DNA from: Streptomyces sp. BHT-5-2
GTDB taxonomy: Bacteria; Actinomycetota; Actinomycetes; Streptomycetales; Streptomycetaceae
Direction: 5' to 3'
DNA length: 64,000 nucleotides
Assembly: GCF_019774615.1 (NCBI RefSeq)
Contig: NZ_CP081496.1
Span: 4,712,001-4,776,000 of the forward strand
The notes under the pieces are model-generated. The model searched no databases, was not told the DNA's origin, and worked only from the letters and a program-made list of their open reading frames with translations. Position 1 is the first letter of the stretch. Every line of letters starts with the position of its first letter. This document shows positions 24,657 through 32,783 of this stretch, one piece after another. Position numbers and translations under genes: made by a program.

Positions 24657-25389
24657 CCGCCGGAGTGGGGCCGCGGGGCGGCCGGTGGCGGAGGCCGCCG
24701 CGGAGCCGGGCGCGCAGGCCCCCGGCGCTCCGGCCGGCACTCTCCGGCCGGAGCGGCGGGCAGGCGTCGGTGAGGAAGAACGTGTAGGCCAGGAGCTGCA
24801 CGGCCCAGCGGTCGAAGGCGACCATGCCGGTGAAACGGTGCCGGGGGTAGCGCCCCTTCCACAGCAGCACCGCGGCCGGCGAGCTGACGACCAGGACCAC
24901 CAGGACGGCCAGCGCCAGCACGGCCGACAGCCCGCCGATCCACCACATGAGCCGGAACAGCAGGCCGACCAGCACCAGCCCCACCCACTGCGGGAGGGCA
25001 CGCAGCCGGGAGACCAGCAGACCGGGGCCGCGGGGCAGGTGCTCGGGGCGGTCGATGTACAGGCGGGCCGGGTAGTCGGGCACCAGGCCGAGGGTGAAGG
25101 GCGGGTAGCGGTCGGTGGCCAGCGCCCCGTAGGAGTAGAAGACCACCCGCCAGAACCAGCGCAGGACGCCCCGGGCGAAGCGGAACAGCGGTCTGGGGTA
25201 GCGGCCGGTGAAGAAGATCACCGGGAAGGCCAGCGCGGTGGCGAGCAGGAAGGCGATGAACAGGGGCGTCAGCAGGAGGTGGTGCGGGACGAGGAGCAGC
25301 CACTTCACCGTCCAGAGCCAGCGGGACAGCGGCTCGTCCAGCTCCGCCTCGACCCGTACCGGCCGGTATTCCTCGGCGATCGTCGCCAT
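24643..25389 (-). CDS. DUF4389 membrane protein
   Basis: A 248-residue protein with the family's paired pattern: an N-terminal helix WLLLVPHHLLLTPLFIAFLLAT followed by FFTGRYPRPLFRFARGVLRWFWRVVFYSYG, and a second repeat QWVGLVLVGLLFRLMWWIGG with LLWKGRYPRHRF and AYTFFLTDACPPL. The G-R-Y-P-R motif occurs twice. Function is unknown. ATG 25389 fits the start MATIAEEYRPVRVEAELD. Its upstream gap of 194 nt to the glutamate decarboxylase stop shows nothing convincing. Confidence 0.88.
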   Translation of the reverse strand: MATIAEEYRPVRVEAELDEPLSRWLWTVKWLLLVPHHLLLTPLFIAFLLATALAFPVIFFTGRYPRPLFRFARGVLRWFWRVVFYSYGALATDRYPPFTLGLVPDYPARLYIDRPEHLPRGPGLLVSRLRALPQWVGLVLVGLLFRLMWWIGGLSAVLALAVLVVLVVSSPAAVLLWKGRYPRHRFTGMVAFDRWAVQLLAYTFFLTDACPPLRPESAGRSAGGLRARLRGGLRHRPPRGPTPAVSAR

Positions 25390-25583
25390 GGCCGTCAGCT
25401 CCCTCCGCCACCGTGGCCGAAGTCGGCCGGAGCGTGCCCCCCTCACCACCAGCGTGACCGAATCGCGCCGATTTGGGCAGGGGCTGCGCCCGACCGTCTT
25501 CTGGATGCGGATCGCATGGGTCGCGCGGATCGACGGGGCCGGTCGGCGCCCCGGCGCGGTGGCCGGGGCGGGACCGGCCGCGG

Positions 25584-27032
25584 TCAGTCGCGGACCGTCT
25601 GCGCCGGGATGGCCGGGCGGCCGGCCTGCTTGGTCTCCGCGCCGTGGGCGAAGCCCCCGGCGTCGGCCGCGTCGCGGTGCGGACGCTGCTGGGCCTGGAG
25701 CCGCGGCAGGACGCGGCGCAGGTCCTCCAGGAACAGGTCGCCGAGGTCGTGACCGAAACCGTTGCGGACGACGACGCGCAGCGCCGCGAGGTCGGTGCGG
25801 TTGGCGGGGAAGGTGTAGGCGGGTACCTGCCAGCCGCGTTCGCGGAGCGCGGCGGAGACGTCGAAGACGGTGAAGTTGGTGACGTCGTCGCTGACCCGGA
25901 AGGCGAAGACCGGGAGTTGGCTGCCGTCGGTGAGCAGGGTGAACGGGCCCATCGCGGCGATCTCGGCGGAGATCCGGGTGGCGACGTCCCGGCTGGTCTG
26001 CTGGACGGCGCGGTAGCCCTCGAAGCCCAGGCGGAGGAAGTTGTAGTACTGGGCGATGACTTGGGCGCCGGGCCGGGAGAAGTTCAGCGCGAAGGTCGGC
26101 ATGTCGCCGCCGAGGTAGTTGACGTGGAAGACCAGGTCGTCGGGGAGCGCCTCGGCATCCCGCCACAGGGCCCAGCCGACGCCGGGCATCACCAGGCCGT
26201 ACTTGTGGCCGGAGGTGTTGATGGAGGCGACCCGCGGGAGCCGGAAGTCCCAGACGAGTTCCGGGTCGAGGAAGGGCGCGATCATCGCGCCGGAGGCGCC
26301 GTCGACGTGGAGCGGGACGTCGATACCGGTGCGCTCCTGGAGGCCGTCGAGGGCCGCGGCGATCTCGGCCACCGGCTCGTAGGCGCCGTCGAAGGTGGAG
26401 CCGAGGACGGCGACGACGCCGATGGTGTTCTCGTCGCAGAGTTCGACGGCCTCCTCCGGGGAGAGGATGAAGCGGTCGCCCTCCATGGGCACATAACGCG
26501 GCTCGACCTCGAAGTAGTTGGCGAACTTCTCCCAGCAGATCTGGACGTTGATGCCCATGACCATGTTGGGACGCTCGGTGGACCTGCCCTCGGCGCGCCG
26601 GCGGTGCTGCCAGCGCCGCTTGAGCGCCAGCCCCGCGAGCATCGCCGCCTCGCTGGAGCCGGTGGTCGAACAGCCCACCGCGGCATGGGAGTCGGGGGCG
26701 TGCCACAGGTCGGCGAGCATGTGCACACAGCGCGCCTCGATCTCGGCGGTCTGCGGGTACTCGTCCTTGTCGATCATGTTCTTCTCGGCGCACTCGGCCA
26801 TCAGCCGCTGGGCCTGCGGTTCCGACCAGGTGCTGACGAAGGTGGCGAGGTTGAGCCGGGCGTTGCCGTCCAGCATGAGTTCGTCGTGGACGATCTGGTA
26901 GGCCGTGTCGGGTTCCATACCGTCGTCCGGCAGTTCGTACCGGGGGACGTGCACGGGCTGCTGGCTGAAGACCGGGTTGACGGAGAGGTTGCGGCTGACG
27001 TCGCGGTGCTGGTGCGGGCGCTTGAGTGGCAT
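25584..27032 (-). CDS. gadB: Glutamate decarboxylase
   Basis: A 482-residue PLP enzyme that converts L-glutamate to GABA and CO2, consuming a proton. Motifs seen: GCSTTGSSEAAMLAGLALK for phosphate binding, HVDGASGAMIAPF with the PLP-ring Asp, and the Schiff-base lysine Lys277 in SINTSGHKYGLV. The length and the N-terminal YELPDDGMEPDTAYQIVHDELMLDGN match bacterial and plant GAD. The C-terminus ends in a low-complexity tail. ATG 27032 has GGGAGGG upstream; the frame is open to 27380 but that part is not conserved-looking. The neighbouring alcohol dehydrogenase is divergent. A glutamate/GABA antiporter is not next to it. Confidence 0.94.
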   Translation of the reverse strand: MPLKRPHQHRDVSRNLSVNPVFSQQPVHVPRYELPDDGMEPDTAYQIVHDELMLDGNARLNLATFVSTWSEPQAQRLMAECAEKNMIDKDEYPQTAEIEARCVHMLADLWHAPDSHAAVGCSTTGSSEAAMLAGLALKRRWQHRRRAEGRSTERPNMVMGINVQICWEKFANYFEVEPRYVPMEGDRFILSPEEAVELCDENTIGVVAVLGSTFDGAYEPVAEIAAALDGLQERTGIDVPLHVDGASGAMIAPFLDPELVWDFRLPRVASINTSGHKYGLVMPGVGWALWRDAEALPDDLVFHVNYLGGDMPTFALNFSRPGAQVIAQYYNFLRLGFEGYRAVQQTSRDVATRISAEIAAMGPFTLLTDGSQLPVFAFRVSDDVTNFTVFDVSAALRERGWQVPAYTFPANRTDLAALRVVVRNGFGHDLGDLFLEDLRRVLPRLQAQQRPHRDAADAGGFAHGAETKQAGRPAIPAQTVRD

Positions 27033-27330
27033 GAGCGTGTCCCTCCCGGGTACGTGGCGAACCGTGCGGCGGACGGTCCGGTCGTCGCTGCCGCCCGGCC
27101 GGGCCGGTCCACGCGCGGCGGTCAGGTTAACCGTTGCGACCGGACGGGGGCGGCGGGGTGCGCCACAGGGGTGCGGCGGGCCCGCCCCGCGCACCGTCGT
27201 CGTCCCGTTCGACGCGCGGGACCGCCCCGGAGCTGGTGTGCTGGTGGCAGGAGGCCGTTGCAACCGTACGGGGCGGAGCCGGCGGGTGGCCGGGCAGGTG
27301 GTGGAGCCGGACCGCGAGCGGGAGAACGCA

Positions 27331-27387
27331 GACGCACACGTATGCGGAAGAACGCACAGGTACGCGGGAGTAACGCACACGGGAGAG
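27331..27387 (+). repeat. Three direct repeats upstream of the alcohol dehydrogenase
   Basis: GACGCACACGTATGCGG at 27331, AACGCACAGGTACGCGGG at 27351 and AACGCACACGGGAG at 27372 recur every 20-21 bp, two helical turns, so they lie on one face of DNA just ahead of the start codon. The spacing suggests cooperative regulator binding; the first two units are themselves partly palindromic. The rest of 27033-27330 has no gene. Confidence 0.6.
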
Positions 27388-27393
27388 ATCCAG

Positions 27394-28434
27394 ATGAGCA
27401 GCTACCGAGTCGCGCAGACGGGTGCCGTCGGCGCACCCTTCGAGATCGTCGAGCGGGAGGTGCCGCGGCCGGGTCCGGGACAGGTCCGGATCGGGGTGGA
27501 CGCCTGCGGGATCTGTCACAGCGACGCCATGTTCGTCAACGGTGCGTTGCCGGACGTGCGCTTCCCCCTGGTCCCCGGCCATGAGATCGCCGGACGCATC
27601 GAGGAGGTCGGGGAGGGCACGGACAGCCGTTGGAAGGCGGGCGACCGGGTCACGGTGGGCTGGTTCGGCGGCAGCTGCCACCACTGCACGGCCTGCCGGC
27701 AGGGCGACTTCATCGTGTGCGAGCGGCTGAAGGTGCCCGGCTGGGCGTACGACGGCGGGTTCGGTGGGCAGGTGGTCGCCCCGGCCGACGCGCTGGCGCG
27801 GATCCCCGACGGCCTGTCCGCGGCCGACGCTGGGCCGATGGCCTGCGCCGGCGTCACCACCTACAACGGGCTGCGGCGCAGCTCGGCCCGGCCGGGCGAT
27901 CTGGTGGCCGTCCTGGGCCTGGGCGGCCTGGGGCACCTGGGCGTGCGGTTCGCCACCGCGATGGGCTTCGAGACGGTCGCGATCGCCCGCGGCGCCGACA
28001 AGGCGGACTTCGCCAAGCAGCTCGGCGCGCACCACTACATCGACAGCACCGCCGGCACGCCCGTCGCGGACGCGCTGCAGTCGCTCGGCGGCGCCCAGGT
28101 GGTCCTGGCCACCGCCGCCAACTCCGCCGCCATCACCGCGACCGTGGACGGTCTGACGCACCGCGGCGAGCTGGTGGTCGTGGGTGCGGACACCGAACCG
28201 CTGGGGATCAGCCCCACCCAGCTCCTGATGCGCGCCCGGGTCGTCCGCGGCCATCCGTCCGGCACCGCGCAGGACGTCCAGGACACCATGGAGTTCGCCG
28301 TCCTCCAGGGCATCCGCCCGATGATCGAGACCATGCCGCTGGACCACGCCAACGAGGCGTACGGGAAGATGCTCGCCGGGAAGGCCCGGTTCCGGATGGT
28401 GCTCGCCCACACGGAAGCCGGCCGCGCGCACTGA
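27394..28434 (+). CDS. Zinc-dependent alcohol dehydrogenase (MDR superfamily)
   Basis: A 346-residue enzyme with catalytic-zinc ligands in CGICHSD and PGHEIAGRIEEVG, and the structural-zinc Cys cluster reduced to SCHHCTACRQGDFIVC (four Cys). The cofactor fold has LGLGGLGHLGVRFATAMG. This fits NAD(P)-dependent alcohol/aldehyde reductases of the YahK/AdhA type. It starts at ATG 27394 after GGGAGAG. The three repeats immediately upstream probably bind its regulator. The GlxA-type regulator gene converges on its 3' end. Confidence 0.92.
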   Translation: MSSYRVAQTGAVGAPFEIVEREVPRPGPGQVRIGVDACGICHSDAMFVNGALPDVRFPLVPGHEIAGRIEEVGEGTDSRWKAGDRVTVGWFGGSCHHCTACRQGDFIVCERLKVPGWAYDGGFGGQVVAPADALARIPDGLSAADAGPMACAGVTTYNGLRRSSARPGDLVAVLGLGGLGHLGVRFATAMGFETVAIARGADKADFAKQLGAHHYIDSTAGTPVADALQSLGGAQVVLATAANSAAITATVDGLTHRGELVVVGADTEPLGISPTQLLMRARVVRGHPSGTAQDVQDTMEFAVLQGIRPMIETMPLDHANEAYGKMLAGKARFRMVLAHTEAGRAH

Positions 28435-28482
28435 GTCCGGACGCCTCGCCCGGGCACGTGCCCCGGCCGCACGTCCGCCTCC
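28435..28482. terminator. Hairpin between convergent genes
   Basis: The gap between the dehydrogenase and the regulator stop holds the perfect palindrome GGGCACGTGCCC (28452-28463) flanked by C-rich and G-rich arms and an outer CGGACG/CGTCCG pair. It is a probable bidirectional terminator. Confidence 0.55.
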
Positions 28483-28484
28483 GG

Positions 28485-29474
28485 TCAGACGGCCCCTGCA
28501 CGGAACGCCCGTCGATAGGCCCCCGGAGTCGTCCCCAGGGCGCGGAGGAAGCGTCTGCGGAGGTTGGTGGCCGAGGAGAGGCCGACGCGGCGCGCGATGG
28601 CCTCCAGCGGCAGGTCGGTGGACTCCAGGAGTTCCCGGGTCGCGGTGATGCGCTGAGCGAGCAGCCACTGTCCGGGGCTGGCGCCCAGTTGGTCGGCGAA
28701 CCGGCGGGCGAGTGTACGGGCCGACATGCCTTCGTGCGCGGCGAGTTCCTCGACCGTGAGGGGTTCGTCGAGCCGGGCGGTCATCCACTCCAGGAGGGGT
28801 GCCAGTGAGCCGTCCATCTGGACGGGGCGCGGCGGGGCGGTGAACTGGAGCTGGCCGCCCTCCCGATGCGGTGGCATGACCATGCTCCGGGCGACCTGCG
28901 CGGCGTAACCGGCCCCGTGGTCGGCGCGGACGAGGTGCAGGCAGAGGTCGATGCCGGCCCCGGAGCCGGCGCTGGTGGCGATGTCGCCGTGATCCACGTA
29001 CAGCACGTCCGGATCCACGTCGACCGCCGGGAACAGCCCGGCCAGTTGACCCGCGCGCGCCCAGTGGGTGGTCGCCCGCCGCCCGTCCAGCAGCCCGGCG
29101 TGCGCCAGCGCGAAGGAACCGGAGCAGATGCTGACCAGCCGCGCGCCGCGATCGTGCGCCCGGCGCAGCGCGCGGGCGACGGCGGGCGACGGCGGTTCCT
29201 CGGGAGGCAGCCACCCGGGCACGACGACGGTGTCCGCCCGGTCGAGCGCGGCCAGCCCGTCCGGTACGAGCATGTCGTAGCCGGCGAGGGTGGCCACCGG
29301 GCCGGGGTGCTCCGTGCAGACCCCGAAGGTGTACCGGACCGGGACGCCACTGCGCTCGATCCCGAACACCTCGGCCACAAAGCCCAGTTCGAAGGTCGCC
29401 TGTGGCGGTCGGACGAGTGCGACGACACGGTGCTCGACGGCAGGCGTGGCAGACGTGGCAGGCATGACAGGCAT
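28485..29474 (-). CDS. GlxA-type AraC-family regulator with DJ-1/PfpI domain
   Basis: A 329-residue protein. Residues about 15-185 are a class I glutamine-amidotransferase-like (DJ-1/PfpI) sensor domain, with the nucleophile-elbow VSICSGSFALAHAGLLDGR and DADTVVVPGW-type strands. The C-terminus is an AraC helix-turn-helix pair: LTVEELAAHEGMSARTLARRF and PLEAIARRVGLSSATNLRRRFLRALGTTPGAYRR. GlxA regulators often control nearby catabolic or stress genes. It is divergent from the cupin gene (71-nt gap), its likely target, and convergent with the dehydrogenase. ATG 29474 or the second ATG at 29465 may be the true start. Confidence 0.92.
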   Translation of the reverse strand: MPVMPATSATPAVEHRVVALVRPPQATFELGFVAEVFGIERSGVPVRYTFGVCTEHPGPVATLAGYDMLVPDGLAALDRADTVVVPGWLPPEEPPSPAVARALRRAHDRGARLVSICSGSFALAHAGLLDGRRATTHWARAGQLAGLFPAVDVDPDVLYVDHGDIATSAGSGAGIDLCLHLVRADHGAGYAAQVARSMVMPPHREGGQLQFTAPPRPVQMDGSLAPLLEWMTARLDEPLTVEELAAHEGMSARTLARRFADQLGASPGQWLLAQRITATRELLESTDLPLEAIARRVGLSSATNLRRRFLRALGTTPGAYRRAFRAGAV

Positions 29475-29544
29475 GGCAGAAAAGTACCTCAGGATGTCAT
29501 TCCTGACACTCGGCCGATCGGCACCGGTCCGCAAGGCTGTCCTC

Positions 29545-29895
29545 ATGGCAACGAAGACGAACACGAACACGGACGACGAACAGCCCGGCTACGTATGGGC
29601 CACGGTCGAGGACGCACCGGCGCGCGAGCTGTTTCCCGGCATCCGGACACGGCCCCTGTGGAGCGGGGAGAACGGCGCCAAGGCCCAGGTCCTGGAGATG
29701 GACCCGGAGACGTGCTGGGACGGCATGGACGTCCACGAGCCGGGCCCCGAGGAGGTGTTCGTGGTCTCCGGGGTCTTCAACGACGGGGAACGCGACTACC
29801 CCGCCGGCTCCTTCATCCACGCACCCGCCGGCTCCTGGCACGTCCCACAGACGACGACGGGCTGCACGCTGTTCGTGTTCTACCCGGAGGGATAG
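29545..29895 (+). CDS. Cupin-domain protein (ChrR-like)
   Basis: A 116-residue single cupin. Motif 1 is degenerate (MDVHEPGPEEVFVVSGVFNDG, with His and two Glu) and motif 2 is YPAGSFIHAPAGSWHVPQ with the second His. The EEVFVVSG and FIHAPAGSWH pattern resembles the ChrR/anti-ECFsigma cupin type that binds a divalent metal. It could be a sensor, an isomerase or an oxidative-stress protein. ATG 29545. It is divergent from the GlxA-type regulator, which probably controls it. Confidence 0.85.
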   Translation: MATKTNTNTDDEQPGYVWATVEDAPARELFPGIRTRPLWSGENGAKAQVLEMDPETCWDGMDVHEPGPEEVFVVSGVFNDGERDYPAGSFIHAPAGSWHVPQTTTGCTLFVFYPEG

Positions 29896-29925
29896 CCGCG
29901 GCGGGCGGCGCCGGAGGGGCGCCGT

Positions 29926-30300
29926 TCACCCGACGGCCGCCGCCCGCCCCTTCGCGGAGTCGATCACCTCGTCCAGGACGTCCCGGGAACGGACCGGATC
30001 CTTGATCATGCGGTCGATGCGGTCCCGTTCTCCCGTGAGGTCGTCGACCAGTCACGGGGCGGCGATCCCGGAGGGCCCGCCGTCCGCGTCCCGCAAACAG
30101 GGCAGCAGCTGCGCGATCTTGCTGCTGCCCAGCCCGGCGGCGAACAGCTCCTGGACGAGGATCACCCGGTCCATCGCGGCCTCCGGGCAGTCGCGGTGGC
30201 CACCGGGCGCACGCTCGGCCGCCAGCAGCCCCTGCTTCTCCTAGTAGCGCAGCGAGCGCCCGCTCACCCCCGTACGCCGCGCCGGTTCACCGCTCCGCAC
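29926..30300 (-). pseudogene. MerR-family regulator gene inactivated by two nonsense codons
   Basis: From a GTG at 30300 the reverse strand reads as a MerR protein of normal length (125 codons): GEPARRTGVSGRSLRY, then stop, EKQGLLAAERAPGGHR, MDRVILVQELFAAGLGSSKI, AQLLPCLRDADGG, and a coiled-coil-like end DLTGERDRIDRMIKDPVRS. Codon 20 is TAG (plus-strand 30241-30243), where MerR proteins have the second Tyr of LRYY, and codon 83 is TGA (30052-30054). Both sit inside otherwise intact sequence. It is a recent pseudogene, divergent from the P450 gene. Confidence 0.85.
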
Positions 30301-30420
30301 ACGTCTCCTCGTCCACCCGCCGGGCGACCACCACACCGGCCACGCTCACCTCCTGACCTCGCCACCCTCCTCACCCCTCGACCTCCTGAGCCCACACGAC
30401 AGCGACACGACGCCACCATT

Positions 30421-30492
30421 TGACGCCATCACGGCACACGCGCGGCACCACTCCCTCGCACATAGCGCCAAAAGTGTGCCATGATGGCGTCA
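30421..30492. promoter_or_regulatory. Long inverted repeat upstream of the P450 gene
   Basis: TGACGCCATCACGGCACA (30421-30438) and TGTGCCATGATGGCGTCA (30475-30492) match as inverted repeats at 17 of 18 positions, with a 36-nt spacer. They lie 51 nt before the P450 start codon. They could be paired operators for a looping dimer-of-dimers or a single site family; the dead MerR gene is the nearest regulator. Confidence 0.6.
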
Positions 30493-30542
30493 CGGAGCTT
30501 CGCCGATCGCTCAACTTCGGTACGCAATGGAGGACTTGGACC

Positions 30543-31754
30543 ATGTCGCATCAACCCGAGCGGGAGCCGCTCGCCGCGTTGCCGCTCACTCGCCCCGAGG
30601 GGTGCCCCTTCGACCCGCCCGCCGAGCTGGCGGAACTGCGCGAGGAGCGGCCGCTCCACCGGATGCGCTACCCGGACGGACACGTCGGCTGGCTGGCCAC
30701 CGGCTACGCCGTCTCCCGCGCGGTGGCCGGCGACCGCCGCTTCAGTTCGCGCTACGAGCTGATGCACGCGCCGTTCCCCGGCACGGAGAACGTCACGTTC
30801 CCGCCGGCCCCGGTCGGCGACCTGACCGGCATCGACCCGCCCCACCACACGCGCTATCGCCGGCTGCTGATGGGGAAGTTCACGGTCCGCCGGATGCGCG
30901 AGCTGACCTCGCGCGTCGAGCAGATCACCGCCGAGCACCTCGACGCCATGGAGCGCCAGGGCCCGCCGGTCGACCTGGTGAAGGCCTTCGCGCATCCGCT
31001 CCCGGCGCTGATGATCTGTGAACTGCTCGGCGTCCCCTATGCCGAACGCGAGCTCTTCCAGCAACACGCGATGGGGGCGGCCGGCACGGAGGGGACGGTG
31101 GAGGACCAGTACGCCGCCATGGCCGCGCTCCAGGAGTACGTCGGAAACCTGGTGCTCGCCAAGCGCGCCCGGCCCACCGACGATCTGCTCAGCGACCTGA
31201 CCGGCACCGACCTCACCGACGAGGAACTGGCCGGGATAGGCAGCTTCCTCCTGGGCGCGGGACTGGATACCACCTCGAACATGATCGGGCTCGGCACCTT
31301 CGCCCTGCTGACCCATCCCGATCAGGCCGCCGCCCTGCGCGCCGACCCGGCCCTGGCCGACCGGGCGGTGGAAGAGCTGATGCGCTACCTCACCATCGCG
31401 CACACCGGGGTGCGCACGGCACTGGAGGACGTCGAGCTGGACGGCCAGTTGATCAGGGCCGGGGAGACGGTCACCGTCGCGGTCCAGGCCGCCAACCGCG
31501 ACCCGGCGCGCTTCCCCGACCCCGACACCCTGGACCTGCGGCGCACGGCCACCGGCCATCTGGCCTTCGGCCACGGCATCCACCAGTGCCTGGGCCAGCA
31601 ACTGGCCCGCGTCGAGATGCGGGTGGCCTTCCCGGCCCTGTTCGCCCGCTTCCCGACGCTGCGCCTGGCCGTACCGCCGGAGGAGGTGCCACTGCGCACG
31701 GACCTGACCATGCACGGCGTGCAGAGCCTTCCCGTCGCCTGGGACGCGGCATAG
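30543..31754 (+). CDS. Cytochrome P450
   Basis: A 403-residue soluble bacterial P450. Heme-binding loop FGHGIHQCLGQ with Cys349 as iron ligand; I-helix GAGLDTTSNM with the Asp/Thr pair of oxygen activation; K-helix EELMRY (ExxR); N-terminal DPPHHTRYRRLL. It probably hydroxylates or epoxidises a small molecule with electrons from separate redox partners; none is adjacent. The closest ferredoxin is in the second P450 operon at 39 kb. ATG 30543 follows GGAGG at 30529-30533. A strong inverted repeat upstream suggests tight regulation. Confidence 0.95.
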   Translation: MSHQPEREPLAALPLTRPEGCPFDPPAELAELREERPLHRMRYPDGHVGWLATGYAVSRAVAGDRRFSSRYELMHAPFPGTENVTFPPAPVGDLTGIDPPHHTRYRRLLMGKFTVRRMRELTSRVEQITAEHLDAMERQGPPVDLVKAFAHPLPALMICELLGVPYAERELFQQHAMGAAGTEGTVEDQYAAMAALQEYVGNLVLAKRARPTDDLLSDLTGTDLTDEELAGIGSFLLGAGLDTTSNMIGLGTFALLTHPDQAAALRADPALADRAVEELMRYLTIAHTGVRTALEDVELDGQLIRAGETVTVAVQAANRDPARFPDPDTLDLRRTATGHLAFGHGIHQCLGQQLARVEMRVAFPALFARFPTLRLAVPPEEVPLRTDLTMHGVQSLPVAWDAA

Positions 31755-31808
31755 CACCCCGACCACCGGCAGCGGCCGACAGCCGACGTTCCGTCAGACG
31801 CCGCCCTG

Positions 31809-32324
31809 TCAGACGCCGAACGCCTCCGCGTAACGGATCACTCCGCCCTCCACTGGGCGGGACGCGTCCAGCGGGAGGGCCATCAGCGCCTCGTCGGGGA
31901 CGTCGAACGGAGCCCGGATGCCGAAGCGGGAGGCCGGTACGAACCCGAAGCGCGGGTAGTAGCCGGGGTGGCCGAGGACGACCACCAGGCTCTCGCCCAT
32001 CGTCCGGGCGGCGTCCAGCGCGGCGCGGATGGCGGCCGCACCGGCTCCCTGCCGCTGGTGGGCGGGGAGGACCGCGCACGGGGCCAGGGCCAGTGCGGGC
32101 CGGTCGTCGATGTGGCAGCGGGTGAGCAGCGCATACCCGGCGAGAGTGCCGTCCGGTGCCACGGAGACCAGGGAGAGCCCGTCGAGCCAGGCATCGGGGT
32201 CCGCACGGAGGGCGTCCACCAGGTCGGCTTCGTGGTCGGTGGGGAACGCGGTGAGGTTGATCTCGCGGATCGCGGCGGTGTCCCCGGGAATCTCGGGGCG
32301 GGTGGTCCAGGTGGTGGTGCTCAT
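31809..32324 (-). CDS. GNAT-family N-acetyltransferase (YhbS-like)
   Basis: A 171-residue protein: LTAFPTDHEADLVDALR near the start, SLVSVAPDGTLAGYALLTRC, acetyl-CoA loop LAPCAVLPAHQRQGAGAAAIRAAL (Q-x-x-G-x-G/A), then VVVLGHPGYYPRFGFVPASRFGI, the hallmark of the YhbS subgroup. The substrate is unknown. ATG 32324 follows a weak site. It converges on the P450 gene; the 54-nt gap carries a duplicated GTCAGACGCCG word. Confidence 0.92.
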   Translation of the reverse strand: MSTTTWTTRPEIPGDTAAIREINLTAFPTDHEADLVDALRADPDAWLDGLSLVSVAPDGTLAGYALLTRCHIDDRPALALAPCAVLPAHQRQGAGAAAIRAALDAARTMGESLVVVLGHPGYYPRFGFVPASRFGIRAPFDVPDEALMALPLDASRPVEGGVIRYAEAFGV

Positions 32325-32783
32325 GGGGGTTTCCGTTCTCGCGTACGGGGTGCGGCGCGGCCCCGGCCGCGGGCTCGCGGCGGAGGGCGAGTTCCTCGTC
32401 GAGAGCGGCGAGGGCCCGCGCCTGCTGGGAAGAAGGGGCCCCGATGTACGCCTGAGTGCGCCAAGGCCGGATCGCCGCCCGACGCGAGCACGGTCGGGCG
32501 GCCGCCGGCAGGCGGACGGCTCAGATCAGACCCGGGGCCCGGGGGATGAGGATGTCCGGGCACCGCACAGGGCGGTGGTCGCCACGACAGTCATCAACTC
32601 ATCTCCCCTTGGGTCCACCGGGCCTGGTCATACGCCGCTGGCCGTCCGGCACGGCGGGGCCGACGCTAACACGCCGGCCGCAAGCCCCACGAACGATTTT
32701 TCCGCCCGTCGCGCCGTCCGACAGCGACGGCGACAGCGATCACAGCAGCCGCAGCGGACACAGAAGCCACCACGACCACCACC
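32325..32783. other. Gap without a supported gene
   Basis: The 459 nt between the GNAT start and the DUF5685 stop have no convincing gene on either strand. A 22-codon frame starts at 32594 on the minus strand behind a good GGGGAG site but is too short to judge. An open minus-strand frame ahead of the GNAT gene contains protein-like sequence (QARALAALDEELALRRE) without a start, possibly a relic. Confidence 0.4.

Noticed and set aside
30418..30450. TTGACG at 30420 as the -35 box of the P450 gene
   Set aside because: No acceptable -10 box follows at 16-19 nt; the word is better explained as part of the inverted-repeat arm.
32525..32594. 22-codon minus-strand frame with a good ribosome binding site
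   Set aside because: Could be a leader peptide, but it ends far from the next gene and has no amino-acid bias that suggests attenuation.
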